NCBI RefSeq assembly: GCF_018991925.1
Contig: NW_024732415.1
Location: forward strand, 4,353,061-4,417,060
DNA length: 64,000 nt
Direction of reading: 5' to 3'
From: Homarus americanus
Taxonomy: Eukaryota > Arthropoda > Malacostraca > Decapoda > Nephropidae
Part shown: piece by piece, positions 1-11,859 of the stretch
How the letters are laid out: each line of letters starts with the position of its first letter
How positions within the stretch are numbered: position 1 is the first letter of the stretch
The notes under the pieces: model-generated
Seen by the model: only the letters and a program-made list of their open reading frames with translations
Told to the model about the DNA's origin: nothing
Databases searched by the model: none
Translations under genes and position numbers: made by a program

Positions 1-682
1 GCATATAGAATTTATATTTTCTTTGTACTCGATGAATTAAACAAAAGAACATCGACAAGTGTTTGGTTTTTACCGTTTACTTTTACTAAACAATAAAATT
101 ACGTAATTTCTGTTAATAAAACAAAAACAAAATAGCATCAACATTATCACTTTACAAAGACACAAAAATAAAGTAAAACAAAAGAACCTCCGTATAGATC
201 TTGTTTGTAATTACCAGTTATGAAAATAAAAACAAAAGAACATCGACCCCCGCTACTTTAGACGAATCAGAGAAAACGGGTAAAGTGATGATGCAAACGT
301 TAAGACGAAGAATTTGAGCAAAGATACGATGATCAGAGGAAAAATAACAACAGCAAACAAGAAGTGATGGAGAGGGTAAATATGCCAATTAGGGAAATGT
401 TGAGAATAACAATGTGCTTTAAATGGTTTTTGAGAACGATGATATAAGGGAAAAAAAGAGGAAGAAATTTGAGATTGTCTGAAGGCATGAGAATTGTCCA
501 GAACTTTTGAGAAATTCCGGAGGCGACAGTAAAAGTTGAAGACCATAAACACGTCACAAACCTCACACAGAAGAAGAAGAATTGACATGACAGTGAATAG
601 GACACGACGAGGTGGAGGAAGGGTAATAAATTATGGATTCATTAATGATATTTCAAGATGGTGTTAATAAAAATGGGAATGA
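1..682. other. AT-rich spacer, no gene seen
   Basis: No coding signal, RNA gene or mobile element is recognisable. A short direct repeat (ACAAAAGAACATCGAC) occurs near 41-56 and again near 230-245, with a partial copy near 177, which suggests an old duplication of about 190 bp. The open frames on the minus strand here are short and have no family resemblance. Confidence 0.6.
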
Positions 683-1436
683 ATGACACTATTTGATGAT
701 GGTGTAATTAAAGAAACAGGAAAGTTCTTCTCCCCTCTCTCCTTCCTTCCCTATCTTCCCTCATCCTCCTACCACACAAAAGCACTCCCTCCCCCGTTGC
801 CACTCCCCTTCCACCACGTCATCCCCCCCTCATCCACCACCTCTCTTCTCCACCGTCAGTACACCACACTACCGCCTCTCTTCCCTGTTTCGTCACTTCT
901 CTCCCCCTCCCCCCTTCTATGCCCTTCTCCCTACCCTCCATTACCACACCCTTCCTTTTCTCTACCCTCTCAACACCACCATCTCCTCCTCCTCCCCTCC
1001 CCACCCCCCCCGCATACCTTCCTCTCCTCTTCACCCCATCCACCACCTGTCGTTACCACCTCCCTTCTCCCTCTTTCCTTCTTTTTCCTCCCCAACCCAC
1101 CCACCCCTGACTACCACACAACCCCCATGTCCTTCCTCACCCCACTACCACAGTCCCCTCCTCACTCTTTCTCTCTGTCTATACCTACCACCACCATCAC
1201 ACACTATCATCATCATCATAATCATCACTACCACTATTATCATCATCACTACCACTATCATCATCATCAGTACCACTATCATCATCTCCACCTCTCCCGC
1301 CACCAAAATCAGCCACTGTCCACTCCACCTTCCACCACCACCACCAAAATCAGCCACTGTCCACTCCACCTTCCACCACCACCACCAAAATCAGCCACTG
1401 TCCACTCCACCTACCACCACCACCACCACCTTCTGC
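683..1436. repeat. Polypyrimidine low-complexity tract
   Basis: About 750 bp of C/T-rich sequence with CAT/CAC trinucleotide runs near 1,190-1,290. Open frames on both strands translate to Pro/Ser/His-rich or Gly/Arg-rich strings that only mirror base composition, so they are not called as genes. The strand asymmetry is strong and resembles the tracts at 7,430-8,575 (same sense) and 9,672-10,530 (opposite sense). Confidence 0.85.
1298..1432. repeat. 41-bp minisatellite, three copies
   Basis: The motif CAAAATCAGCCACTGTCCAC recurs at about 1,304, 1,345 and 1,386, a 41-bp spacing, separated by CCA-trinucleotide runs of varying length. Copies are nearly identical, so the expansion is recent. Confidence 0.85.
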
Positions 1437-1528
1437 CCCACCTTGGGTATTCCTGAGGATTTGGTCCCGCAGGAGGTAGTGGTGACCTGGCGGGCAGAGT
1501 GGTGGGGTGAAGGTCAGTGTGGGTCACT

Positions 1529-1531
<3 letters not shown>

Positions 1532-1582
<51 letters not shown>
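1532..1582. repeat. (CT)n microsatellite
   Basis: An uninterrupted CT dinucleotide run of about 50 bp. Confidence 0.97.
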
Positions 1583-1585
<3 letters not shown>

Positions 1586-1639
1586 CCTTCTGTTCCTCTT
1601 CACGCCTTGTTCTATTCCCGACTTTATGGAACCACAGAT

Positions 1640-2106
1640 AAGAATGTGGGAATGAGAAAGAGGAAAAGAAATAGAAAGAAAGCAGGAAATAATAAGAGAA
1701 AAGAGAGAGAGAATGTGAGAAGGTTAGAAAGAGGAAACGTAAGAACTAAAGAGAAAAATGAGAGAAAAAGAACAAGAGAGACGGAAAGAAGTGAGATATA
1801 AAGATAATGAGAAAATGTACAAGAACTAAAGAGAGAAAATGAAAGAAAGAAAATTATTGGAAATGAGAGGAAAAATAAGTTACTAAGATTGAAAGTGAAA
1901 GAAAATTAGATAGAGATATTAAGAGAAAAAGTGAGTGAAAATGAGGGAAGTAAGAGAAAATGAGAGGAAAAATAAATGCGTCCAGTGAGAAAATTAAAGT
2001 GAAAATGAAAGAAAGAAATATTAGTGAAAATGAGAGAAATAAAAAAAATAGTAAAAGTAAGAAAACGAGAAAGAAGGTGAAAATGAGAGAGAGAAGGGGG
2101 GGGGGG
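1640..2106. repeat. Purine-rich (GAGAAA-type) low-complexity tract
   Basis: Degenerate A/G-rich sequence made of GAGAAAATGAGAGAAA-like words, ending in a G run near 2,097-2,107. Open frames are Lys/Glu/Arg-rich composition artefacts. Confidence 0.8.
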
Positions 2107-2210
2107 GTAATCAAGGGGTTCCATCACATACCTACAAGACCAAGCACTCAAGAGGTGTCCGGGGTAGAACTTCTTAAAAGTATCTGATGTAACTTTTTCA
2201 CCTCTTCAGT

Positions 2211-2400
2211 GTCTCAGCTGATGATTGGCAGGACAAAAGTGGTGTGTCTTTCTGATTGGTAGGACAAAGGTGATGTGTCTTTCTGATTGGTAGGACAAAG
2301 GTGATGTGTCTTTCTGATTGGAAGAACAAAGGTGGTGTGTCTTTCTGATTGGGAGGACAAAGGTGGTGTTGGAGATGGTCTATGTCTGATTGGCTGTACA
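2211..2400. repeat. 31-bp minisatellite with a CCAAT-type core
   Basis: About six copies of a 31-bp unit whose centre reads TTTCTGATTGGTAGGACAAA. The central copies are almost identical and the outer ones decay into flanking sequence; TCTGATTG recurs again near 2,425 and 2,505. Every unit carries ATTGG, the inverse of a CCAAT box, but nothing else here suggests a promoter. Confidence 0.85.
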
Positions 2401-2755
2401 TAGGAATGTTGGAGGCTTTCTGACTTTCTGATCAGTAGGAAGGAGTGGAAATTTTTATATTGGTTTGTCATTCGTGATTGGCAGGAAGGAGTTAGTCTGT
2501 GTTTCTGATTGACAAGAAGGAACTGAATTTTGGAGATAATCTTGTATCTATTGCAGGCGACACTCTAGTAGTTGCCAAGAACTATTATAAAATTTGTGTC
2601 TTATGGGAAAATAATAACTAGTCATTATGATTAATCGATTCTTGTGGGTTTTCATAGTTTAGTCAATATTATAATGCATGTCTTCAATAAATGGATCTTG
2701 AGATAATAAAGTATAGTGTATTTAGAAAAAAAGATAATATTGAAATCGGTTATGT

Positions 2756-2802
2756 CCCTTCCCTTCCCTTCCCTTCCCTACCCTTCCCTTCCCTTCCCTT
2801 CC
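2756..2802. repeat. (CCCTT)n pentanucleotide repeat
   Basis: About nine copies of TCCCT/CCCTT with one CCCTA interruption. Confidence 0.95.
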
Positions 2803-3059
2803 TCAAGTGACGTCATCAGAAGCCTGGTCAAGGGGATTATTTATATAATTAGTCCTTAATAACTTGAGACGTTTTCATGATTTTTTTTGTGTATTTTGAA
2901 ATATGTTATTCATATCTGACCGAAGACCTCTCTATGCCTCTCCCTGTCTGTCTGTCTATAAATTAAACCGGGGTATTTAATCTTCAAGTGAAATAAGCTG
3001 GGGTGTTTAATCTTCAGGTGATTTATATTTTCTTTTCGCTTAAATTCCTGCTCACATGT

Positions 3060-3147
3060 TTTAAAATTCCTCTCGATACTGGAGTTCCTCAGGGAGTTGT
3101 TGTAGCTCCTCAGCAGATCATGTTTTTCGATATGTCAGCGTAATGGT
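3060..3147 (+). pseudogene. Possible LINE reverse-transcriptase relic
   Basis: One frame reads FKIPLDTGVPQGVVVAP followed by a degraded continuation and a stop near 3,148. The core GVPQGxVxxP matches the conserved block just before the catalytic YxDD region of non-LTR reverse transcriptases. No YADD-type motif or longer homologous frame is visible, so if real it is a fragment of roughly 30 codons from a decayed element. Chance resemblance cannot be excluded. Confidence 0.3.
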
Positions 3148-3299
3148 GGCGACGCTCAGGAAACAACAGCATATCAAACGAGACTTTTATTACCGTTTTG
3201 AATCTGAATTTCTTGCTTCCAGAACTGGGCCGGGAGTATGAATAATTTGCCTGTAATATTTTAAACTTTTTAAACTTTGAGTGCGGAGTCGCGTTCAAC

Positions 3300-4490
3300 T
3301 GGCTCACGTGAATAAGAAAATGAAGATTAATGTTTAATAGTTCGTAAATTGTTTCTTCTTTTAACTGATAATAAGGATGTACAGGATTTTAACTCAAGGT
3401 TCGTCAAAATTACGACACAAAGATAGATACTCAAACGGTCATACGTTAATTTAATTGTTAATTAAGGATGCAAACCAAATAAATGGCCCATAAAACTGGG
3501 TTCCTAAAGGTTCTTATCCTAAGTTATTTCCTAATTGAGGATTTATGGATGCATCTAATTGGCTCAAAGAAAGTATGACGTGTGCATCCATCTAACTGGC
3601 TCATATTTGGGGAGTTCTCAAAGGTTTCTTATTAAATCTGTCCTTGACTATATCGTGATGTAAGAATACCTTTAATATTATTACCTTTTACACAAATGCA
3701 CAGAACAGGTTGGAGTCTTGCACTGCTAGCCAGGACGTGGAGACATTCAGATCAATCTACTAGTTTATGTAGAATGCCAACCCATTGATGGAAGCATTTT
3801 ATTACCAAATTCCTTTCGGCTGGAGATGTAAGGGCCAGGTGCTGAGAGACAAGTAATGGTGCCCACGACCTGTTGGTACTCTTATCTTGAGGGCATTAGT
3901 TTTGTCCTCTGTTGCTGTGTGATGGACGGCCTGCCTCCTTTTGTCCTCAACTCGACCCATCACAGAGAAAAAAAATGTAGCGTCCTAAAGTCTGAGAAAA
4001 TACAGAAACTCTTACTTTCATTTAGTTTTGTTATGGGATAGAAATTAAATCACCAAAATTTAGGGAAAATCATACTTTCATCTATCTATATTATCAAGAA
4101 AAAAAGAAATGAAAGCATCAATCGCCGAAAAATCTCTAAAAATAAACTCTTGATTTCATTCATATTTGTGATCAAGAAAAAAGAAAGCGTTAATCGTTCG
4201 TCTCAGAAAATAAAGAAAATCTAAATATCACTCAATTTTCTTATATTACATCGTCTTTTGGGGGAAATCAGTGAGAAAGGGGGAATTTATTTTATATCTT
4301 TACTGATAAAATTCTTATATTGGTCGAAAAGGGTCAAGTGAGACGGTGGTTTTGGCCAGATTGTGGACGAACAGATACAGGAGATGAAGATATATTTAGT
4401 TTTGTTTTATTGTAAATTTGTTATTATTATTCTATGATTTTAATAATTTTTTTAATATACTTAATGTTATAATTTGTATTGATTTTACGA
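3300..4490. other. AT-rich spacer, no gene seen
   Basis: No supported gene. A loose duplication is visible: CATCTAA(T/C)TGGCTCA near 3,553 and 3,591, and TTCTCAAAGG / TTCCTAAAGG near 3,500 and 3,615. Nothing else stands out. Confidence 0.5.
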
Positions 4491-4496
4491 GTGTTA

Positions 4497-4515
4497 TAAT
4501 TATTATTATTATTAA

Positions 4516-4570
<55 letters not shown>

Positions 4571-4662
4571 GTTGAAATGAATGACGACGAATGAATGAAA
4601 TATTTTGTTTTTGCCGTTGACAGGCACAATGTGGTATTGGAGAGGAACAAGTGGAAAAAATA

Positions 4663-4713
<51 letters not shown>
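4497..4713. repeat. Two (ATT)n microsatellites
   Basis: ATT trinucleotide runs at about 4,497-4,570 and 4,664-4,713, separated by about 90 bp of ordinary sequence. Confidence 0.95.
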
Positions 4714-7035
4714 GGAATCGTTATTAATTAGTGTTTTACAAAAAAAATATTTACCTTTTTCATAAAGGAGATTAATATCATATTGAATATCTGGGGTTTT
4801 AGTAATATGGAATACGTATATGGATATGAACATCAGTTAGCAACATAATATGGAGATGTGGTGAATGTTGACTGAGGAGAGTTAATGTTTGTCTACATCA
4901 TTGTGAGAAATAGAATTTTGTATTAAGATCTTTAATTATTATTTTTTCTTTTACCTTTATATTGGTTTAGGAAAGAGTTTTTGCAAAATTTGGATTTGAC
5001 AATATTTTACATTGATTTTTGTTTAAGAGTATTTTACTTGGATTTTTTTTATTTATATATTGTTTTACCTTATTTACCTGATGACCACCCACAAGAGGTA
5101 GCCGTGCCGAAGGAGGGAAGCCAGTGGCCTGTGTTGGATCCCTCCATTGTTCTTGACCTTGGTCTAAGAAGGATATTTACAAAGATGTTAACCTAAGAGA
5201 TATTTTTGGTATTCATCAGGGTACCTGGTGTACACTATCCTCCAACATTCCACCTTACTTAATTGGAGAGTTGTGACAGTCACCGAGACTCATAAATCTT
5301 GGCGGTAGGAGGAAAAAATAAACGATGAATAGATAGATGATCATTTTGTAAAATTGTCATACAACATACATAGACAGAGCTGGTACTTAATTATCACTTA
5401 ATAACGTACACCTAGGCCTCCGGGTGCTTCGGGTTCTCACGCGAAAAATCCCATCAGTGAACGGTGACAAGCAGGAACGAGCCACTGAGCATTACTCAAA
5501 AAATTACTTTGGTCATTTCTGCTAATATCAAACATAGCAGCTTGAGATGTGTTTATTACATTTACATTATAATTGATAAACTTGAACTGCGTTTTCTGGC
5601 GTGTTTAACACATGCCATTTGCCTAGTTCTAACCCGGACCGTCTAACATTTATTGAGTTGGAATAGTTGGTCAGAGAGAAGGAAACAGCCGAGGCAAAGT
5701 GACTCGGTTGAATTTTTTAGTGAAGATTAAATAAAACTTGTTTATCTCACTCTGATCGCAAATATGTAGGAACCTGGATCATTGTGACAACTTTCATTGC
5801 AAAAGATAAGACAAACTGGCGCTGTTAATCTCAATAGCCGAGTTGTTTTTTGTTTTTTGTTTTTTTTACAGTGAGATTGACTCGAGAAAATTATTATAAC
5901 GGTGAACTTTAGAAAGAAAAATTATATTTATTGCCGACTTTTATTTAATTTATGATTAGTAGTCTTGACTTCACAAATATTTTTTTATTAATCTTTACTT
6001 AATTGTTCTGTACATACTTAAGGAATATAATTTTGAATAGAATTATTGTAATTTTTGGTAACTATTTTGCCTTACGAAATACATGTTTGGTAACGACTTT
6101 TACTGAAGAAAATATTTTTACAATAATCCAGATGTCAGATTTCATTTACGACAATGACCTAAGATTTATTTTACAATGATCTTTAGAATATTTTACAACT
6201 TTAGTAACCAAAGAAATTTTTTACAGTGATATTCTCTATTTTTTTTACAATTATCATGACTTGAGAATTTTTTTAAACAAGGATATTAAGACACAATTGA
6301 TAGCTAAGACGTTGACTCCAAAAACAAACCATTTAATATTGACGTAAGTGTTTATATTCACAAGTCACATAGTGTAATAAGGTCATTTAAATTCATGTGG
6401 CAGTTAGAATATTCCTAAGACGCCTCCATCGTTTGCTTAAAGGGGTTCGAACCGAGGTCTTGGCGTCTTGAAGCTCTTCATAAAAACGTTTAACTCCACT
6501 TGTTGTTTGCATTAACATTATATAGCTCTATTTTATTTACTTTTTACTTTTTTAATTGTTTATTTATCTATTTTATTCGGGTAAAATTTTCCAGGTTGTC
6601 ATAAATGTTATACTCTTAGAATATTAATTGTTTTTCTCCCCCCCATCTCGATATTCAGGGTAATAAAGGAATCAATAAATGTGTCTGTCTGTCTGTTCGA
6701 ATCTCCTCGAAAAAAACAAAAAAACAATTGAAGCATGAAATTTGTAGTAACAGCTCATTGGTATTTGAGCTGATGTCTGGTTAAATTTTGAGACTATTAA
6801 AGGTAGGAGCCATGAGTTTAGCTCTTGGGTGTTGAATTTTGTTGTTTTATGAATCCTCTTTAGTTACTCTCACTAAAAGCCTGATGCTTATCCTGTAGCT
6901 TCATTAACACTCGAGCTGTTGACTCTCCATATTTGAAGTTGATTGGATAGTTTGTTTAGGAGTTATCATCTTGCATGGTGGGAAAATTGTTTGGTTAATG
7001 TGTCCGTCAGATGTAAGAGGATTTACGGTCGTTAC
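4714..7035. other. AT-rich spacer, no gene seen
   Basis: About 2.3 kb of AT-rich sequence with poly-T stretches and no convincing exon. A GC-richer island near 5,080-5,165 is open on the plus strand but has no recognisable family and no paired splice sites that I can defend. Confidence 0.5.
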
Positions 7036-7111
7036 TTATTATTATTTATTATTATTATCATTATTATTGTTGTTATTATTATTATTATCATTATTATTAT
7101 CATTATTATTG

Positions 7112-7203
<92 letters not shown>
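7036..7203. repeat. (ATT)n to (ATC)n compound microsatellite
   Basis: An ATT-rich run with GTT interruptions passes abruptly at about 7,150 into a perfect ATC run ending at 7,203. Confidence 0.95.
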
Positions 7204-7249
7204 TATTTACTGCTATTGTAAATCCAACATTAACTTTGACACTATCGCT

Positions 7250-7430
7250 GACCGAGGCATTACGGTATAGTGTGGACTAATACTCCCATCTGCAGGTAAG
7301 GTATCAGTCCACATCTTGATGCCGTGTTAACCTTGAAGTATCGCGTCGTGCCGCTGGAGGTACCGTGGCCGCAGGAGGCGTTCCTGAAGGTCCACGACCC
7401 CACCCGGAGGTCATCACCAGGGTGTCTCCT
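7250..7430 (+). other. GC-rich island, exon-like but unassigned
   Basis: A short GC-rich island between two low-complexity tracts. The plus-strand frame from about 7,327 reads LKYRVVPLEVPWPQEAFLKV and continues to HDPTRR before falling into polypyrimidine sequence. Amino-acid balance looks more protein-like than the neighbouring tracts, but I recognise no domain, and no acceptor is convincing. It could be a small exon or chance. Confidence 0.2.
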
Positions 7431-8575
7431 CTCACAGGTCGTTCACTCTCACCCAACCTCCCTCCCTCCCACCCCCTCCCTTCTCTCCCTCTATTACCCC
7501 CTCCCCCTTCCACCTCTTGTGACTCCTCCCCTCCAGTACCTTCTTTCCATCCCCCTCCTCCTTCTTCTCTCGGGGTCTTTCCTCCCCTCTCACTTATTTC
7601 TCATCCACTTAGCACCCACCTCCCACTCCATCCTCCTCCCTCTCCACCTCTCTCCCCCCTCCCACCTGCTACATCCTGGACAGCCTCTCCTTTCCTCCTT
7701 GTGAGCTTCGCCTCTTTTCCCTCCCTCCACTGTCCCTCACCTTACGACCTCTCCTTACTGACCTCTTACCCCTCCCTACTCCCTGAAAATCATACCCTTC
7801 CTCCTCCTTCCCTCCCTCCTCCCTGAAAATTCCTCCCCCTTCCACCCTTCCTCCCTCTTTTCCTGTCCGTCTCCTTATTTTCCCACCTCACATCACCCAT
7901 TTTCTCTCCCCTTGCTCCTCGGGTCTCTTCTTTCTCCTCCTTTATCATCTACTTTTCCGCATCTACCTCCTCCTCCTCCTCCTCCTCCTCCTCCTCGCCT
8001 CCCCATCTTCCACTTCCTCTACCCCCATCCTCTTCCACCCACTGCTTCCTCCTCCTTCACCACCACCATCCATCCATTGCTCCTCCTCCTCCTCTCTCCC
8101 CCCTCTCCCTCTCCCCCCTCTCCTACTCCTTCTCCACCACCCACTTCTTCTCCTCACCTCCCCACCTCCCAGTCATGTGCGGTTCTTGTGCCTGACATCA
8201 TGTTGGCTTAAGGTCCGGCGCGCGTGGTATAAGCTGGCGTACACAAAGGGTTTTCTCCGGTCCCCTCCTGTTTTGTGGCTGTCTTCTTCATTTCGTTCTT
8301 CTTCTTTTTCTTCTTGTTGTTCTTTTTATTTTGGCTATTATTATTTTTCATTCTTTTACTCTTTTTCTTCATTTCTTCCCTATTCTTGCTCTTGTTCTTT
8401 TTCTTCTTATTTTCATTATCTTTATCTTCTCCTGTACTTTCACTATTTTTATTTGTCTTTGTCGCTCTTTTATTAATTTTCTTGTTTTGTTTGTTTTCTG
8501 TTTCGTGTTTTTTTCTTCTTCCTCTTCTCTTATCTTCTTTATCTCCTTTTCCACTTATTATTTATAGTATATCGG
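7431..8575. repeat. Polypyrimidine low-complexity tract
   Basis: About 1.1 kb of C/T-rich sequence: CCT-rich to about 8,170 with a (CCT)n run near 7,965-7,998, then TTC/TTT-rich to about 8,560. A short mixed-composition interval lies at about 8,170-8,270. The Pro/Ser/Leu-rich and Phe/Leu-rich frames are compositional. Confidence 0.85.
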
Positions 8576-8584
8576 AATAATTGC

Positions 8585-8665
8585 AGGTGTTGTTATTATT
8601 GTTGTTGTTATTATTGTTATGAATATTATTTTTGTTATTATTATTATTAATATTGTTATTATAAA

Positions 8666-8697
<32 letters not shown>

Positions 8698-8860
8698 TTT
8701 TTTTTATATTTTAGTAGTATTGTTATTATTATAATTTTTATTATTATTATTATTATTATTGTTATTATTATTATTATTATTATTATTGTTATTACATTAT
8801 TATTATTAGTGACATTATTATTATTGTCATTATCTTTGTTGGCATTATTCATTTTCTTTT
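8585..8860. repeat. Imperfect (ATT)n / (GTT)n tract
   Basis: Interrupted ATT/GTT trinucleotide repeats with a poly-T segment near 8,697-8,706. Confidence 0.9.
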
Positions 8861-9671
8861 TTATCTTATTGGTTTTTTTTGTCCTTCCTCCTTTCATATT
8901 TTATTTATTTTTTCATGTTATTAATAATTATGTTTTTCTTTCATCATTATCGTATCTTATTTAGTCCTTGTGTTAATATTTAGACTACTTATCTTCTACT
9001 GTTCCTTTTGTTATTATTTTTTTTTTTTGTTAGTAATAATTTCTTAGAATTTTGATTTTAGATTAAAATTTTTCCTGTTATACTGTAATTTGTTTTGTTA
9101 CTTTTGTTAATTTTCGAATATTTTTTTGCTTTTGTTAATTGTTTCATGTTATTTTTTGGTTATTTTTGCGATCTCTATCCTGTTATTAATTAGTTCGTGT
9201 TAATTTTTTGTTAATTTTAAAATCCATTTATTCTGTTTGTATTTGTTTTTTTTGTATTTTTGTATTTTTTCATTTGCTCTTTTCTGTTAAAATATATTAT
9301 ATTTTTTTATTTTCACCATAATTTTCTTCCTTTTCTGTTAATTCTCGTTTTTCTGGGGACAGGGTGAAGAAAATTGAGTACGATGGCGAATGGACGAAAT
9401 ATTTTATTCAGTAGACAAGTGCATAGAGTATATGGATGAATGGAGAGAGAGAGAGAGAATGATCAGGAATAATGAGTAAAATAAAGTGAAAGGAAGAGAG
9501 AAAGAGATATAAAGGGAAAGAAAGAGAAAAATAAAGAAAGACCGAGAGAGAAATTATCAAATATAAATATTGAAAGCTCTGTATATTAACTAATAATTTG
9601 AAGATAATTATTAATGGCGGTACAAGAAGTTGAAGCGGTTGACTTCTTCCACCGGTTGAGGGGGTTCACTG
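8861..9671. other. T-rich then A/G-rich spacer, no gene seen
   Basis: T-rich degenerate sequence with recurring GTTAATTTT-like words to about 9,350, then a GAGA-rich stretch at 9,440-9,555. No coding signal was found. Confidence 0.6.
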
Positions 9672-10530
9672 ACCACTCACTTGGGGGGGGGTAGGAGGTG
9701 GGAGAGAGGGGAGGAGGGGTAATGGGGGGTAGGGAGAGAGGGAGGAGGGGAGGAGGGAGTAAGGAGGGAAGGGTGAGGGTGGATGGGGGGAGGAAGGAGG
9801 TAGAAAGAAAGGGGGTGGAAGGGAGGGGAGGAGAGGAGGAGGTAGGAGTAGTAGTAGTAGAGTAGTAAAAGGAGGAGGAAAGGGAGGGAGGATTAATGTA
9901 TGAAGAAAGGTACGGAATAGAGAGGCAGAAGGGATAGGGATTAGAAGGAGGGAGGAGGGTATGGAGGTATGGAGGAAGAAGGTGAGGTAAGAGAGGAGGG
10001 GTTGAAGGGGAGTTGGGAGGAGGGGGAGAAGACAGGGAGGAGGAGGGGGAGGGTGAGAAAGGTAGAGAAGAGAGGAGGAGGGAGGGTGAGAAAGAGGTGT
10101 AGGAAGGGAGAGAAGGAGTAGGAGGGTGAGAGGGGGGGTAAGGAGGAAGGGAGAGAAGAGAGGAGTCATAAGATCTTTTGTCCTCTTCTGACGAATTACA
10201 AGAACTGGCTCTCGAGGGGGGGGGAGACGGAGGGTAGGGCGGAGGGAGGGAGAGGGGAGGGTGGAGGAGGAGGGTAGGAAGGAGGGTGGAGGGAGGGAGA
10301 GAAGGAGGGGAGGGGTGGAGGGAGGGAGAGAAGGAGGGGGTGGAGGAGGGAGAGTAGGAGGGGGAGGGTGGAGGAGAGAGAGGGAGGGAGAGAAGGAGGG
10401 TAGGGTGGAGGGAGGGAGAGGAGGGTAGAGTGGAGGGAGGGAAAGAGGTAGGTAGGAAGGAGAGAGGGTGGGAGAGTAGAAAGGGGGAGAGGTAGGAGGG
10501 AAGGAAGACAGAAGGGAGAGATATATAAAT
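9672..10530. repeat. Polypurine (GGAGGGA-type) tract
   Basis: About 850 bp of almost pure A/G on the plus strand built from GGAGGGAGAGAAGGAGGG-like words, with one mixed island at about 10,168-10,215. The two large minus-strand open frames (up to 422 codons) translate to Ser/Pro/Leu strings and are artefacts of the tract. Confidence 0.9.
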
Positions 10531-10689
10531 AGAGAGAGAGACGTAAACCAAAGAGAAAAAGAATAATGACCAAAGGAAATGTGTGATAACTGGATAAAAA
10601 GAACATCTGCAGCAATGATAATAATGATGATGATAATTATAATGATAATGCTGATGCTGATGAAAATAATAATCAACAATAAGCGTTTT

Positions 10690-10772
10690 CACTTTAGAAA
10701 TAATTTTATTCTTCCTAACTTGTTTTAAGATCTGACACAATACAACTTTATGTGTATTTAATGTTTTCTTGT

Positions 10773-10854
<82 letters not shown>

Positions 10855-11215
10855 TTGTTCTTTAATTAGTTTATATGTTGCTATTATATAATTTTTGTAG
10901 TAAAAATATACTTTCTAACGTGTTTGGTGATCTAATCGAATACTACTTTATTTAGCTATATATACATTAATTCTTTAACTAGATTATATATTATTATTTC
11001 TATAATTATTCTATACTTTTTCTAGTCAAAGTTTGTTTTCTAACGTGTTGAGAGATGAAAGAAAATTATAATTCTTATCATTAAAAAAGTTATTTGTCTA
11101 TATATAAATTAGTTTATATACATATGTTGGTGTTATATATTTCCTGTATTAGAAATATTATTGTTTAAACCTCTAACAGAATACAACTTTACGTGTGTTT
11201 TAAGGATTCGTGTTG
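10690..11215. repeat. Diverged tandem repeat, unit about 130 bp
   Basis: Three to four degenerate copies share, in order, TATATATACATT..., TTCTTTAA(T/C)TAG, TTATAT, and TTTCTAACGTGTT. Anchors are TTTCTAACGTGTT at about 10,911 and 11,036, and ACAACTTTA at about 10,742 and 11,182. The (AT)n run at 10,775-10,851 occupies the place of the short TATATATA in the neighbouring copies. Confidence 0.55.
10775..10851. repeat. (AT)n microsatellite
   Basis: About 38 AT dinucleotides without interruption. Confidence 0.97.
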
Positions 11216-11840
11216 TTAAAACTCTGGGGTTAAATTGGTTTAGTGGTAAATAAACCCTGACTCAGTCTAAGGTTTTAAAATGTTTGGTGTATTTTATCTT
11301 ATCTCTTATCTAATGGTTTATTGACATTCTAGTTTTATCTTCGTTAAGGTTTAATTAGTCCGGATTTATTATTTAACTTTATTTAATAATTCGTGTTTAA
11401 ACTTTTATAATATTGTAGTTCGTTTTATTCTTGTTTATTAGTATATTATCATTCAGTTTATTTGTTTTATTAACACTTTTGTGATGTTAATGATTAGTAC
11501 AGCAGTATACAGTAGCTTCTAGTATTTACATCACTATTACTTGTATTGTTGTATGATTTATGTTTATTTCACTACATTACAGTGCTTGAAAAGTATGATA
11601 ATAAATTCTCTTCCTATAAATACAATTGATCTTAAACGAAGTGTAATTGATTGATGAAAAGATTAATTCTATTATAATTCTCAGTTAGTCATTGAGTGAA
11701 ATATTTTTCTGCGTGTCTGAAGACCTCAAGAACAGGTAGCAACTGATTTTTACATGATTTGCAATACTGTGTAAATTGCAAAAATATCTGCAACGAAGCT
11801 TTATTGAAAGAGAAAGAAAAACATCGTCTCGCTTTTGCGT
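11216..11840. other. AT-rich spacer, no gene seen
   Basis: No supported gene, RNA or repeat was recognised. Confidence 0.5.
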
Positions 11841-11859
11841 GGCGGTCAAATAGGACATC

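Noticed and set aside
6440..6480. Possible tRNA 3' half around GGTTCGAACC
   Set aside because: The TTCGA word is present, but the flanking bases do not pair as a T stem on either strand and no acceptor, D or anticodon arm is found.
9586..10854. 422- and 337-codon minus-strand open frames
   Set aside because: They translate a polypurine tract and an (AT)n run into Ser/Pro/Leu and Tyr/Ile strings; no protein-like composition or motif.
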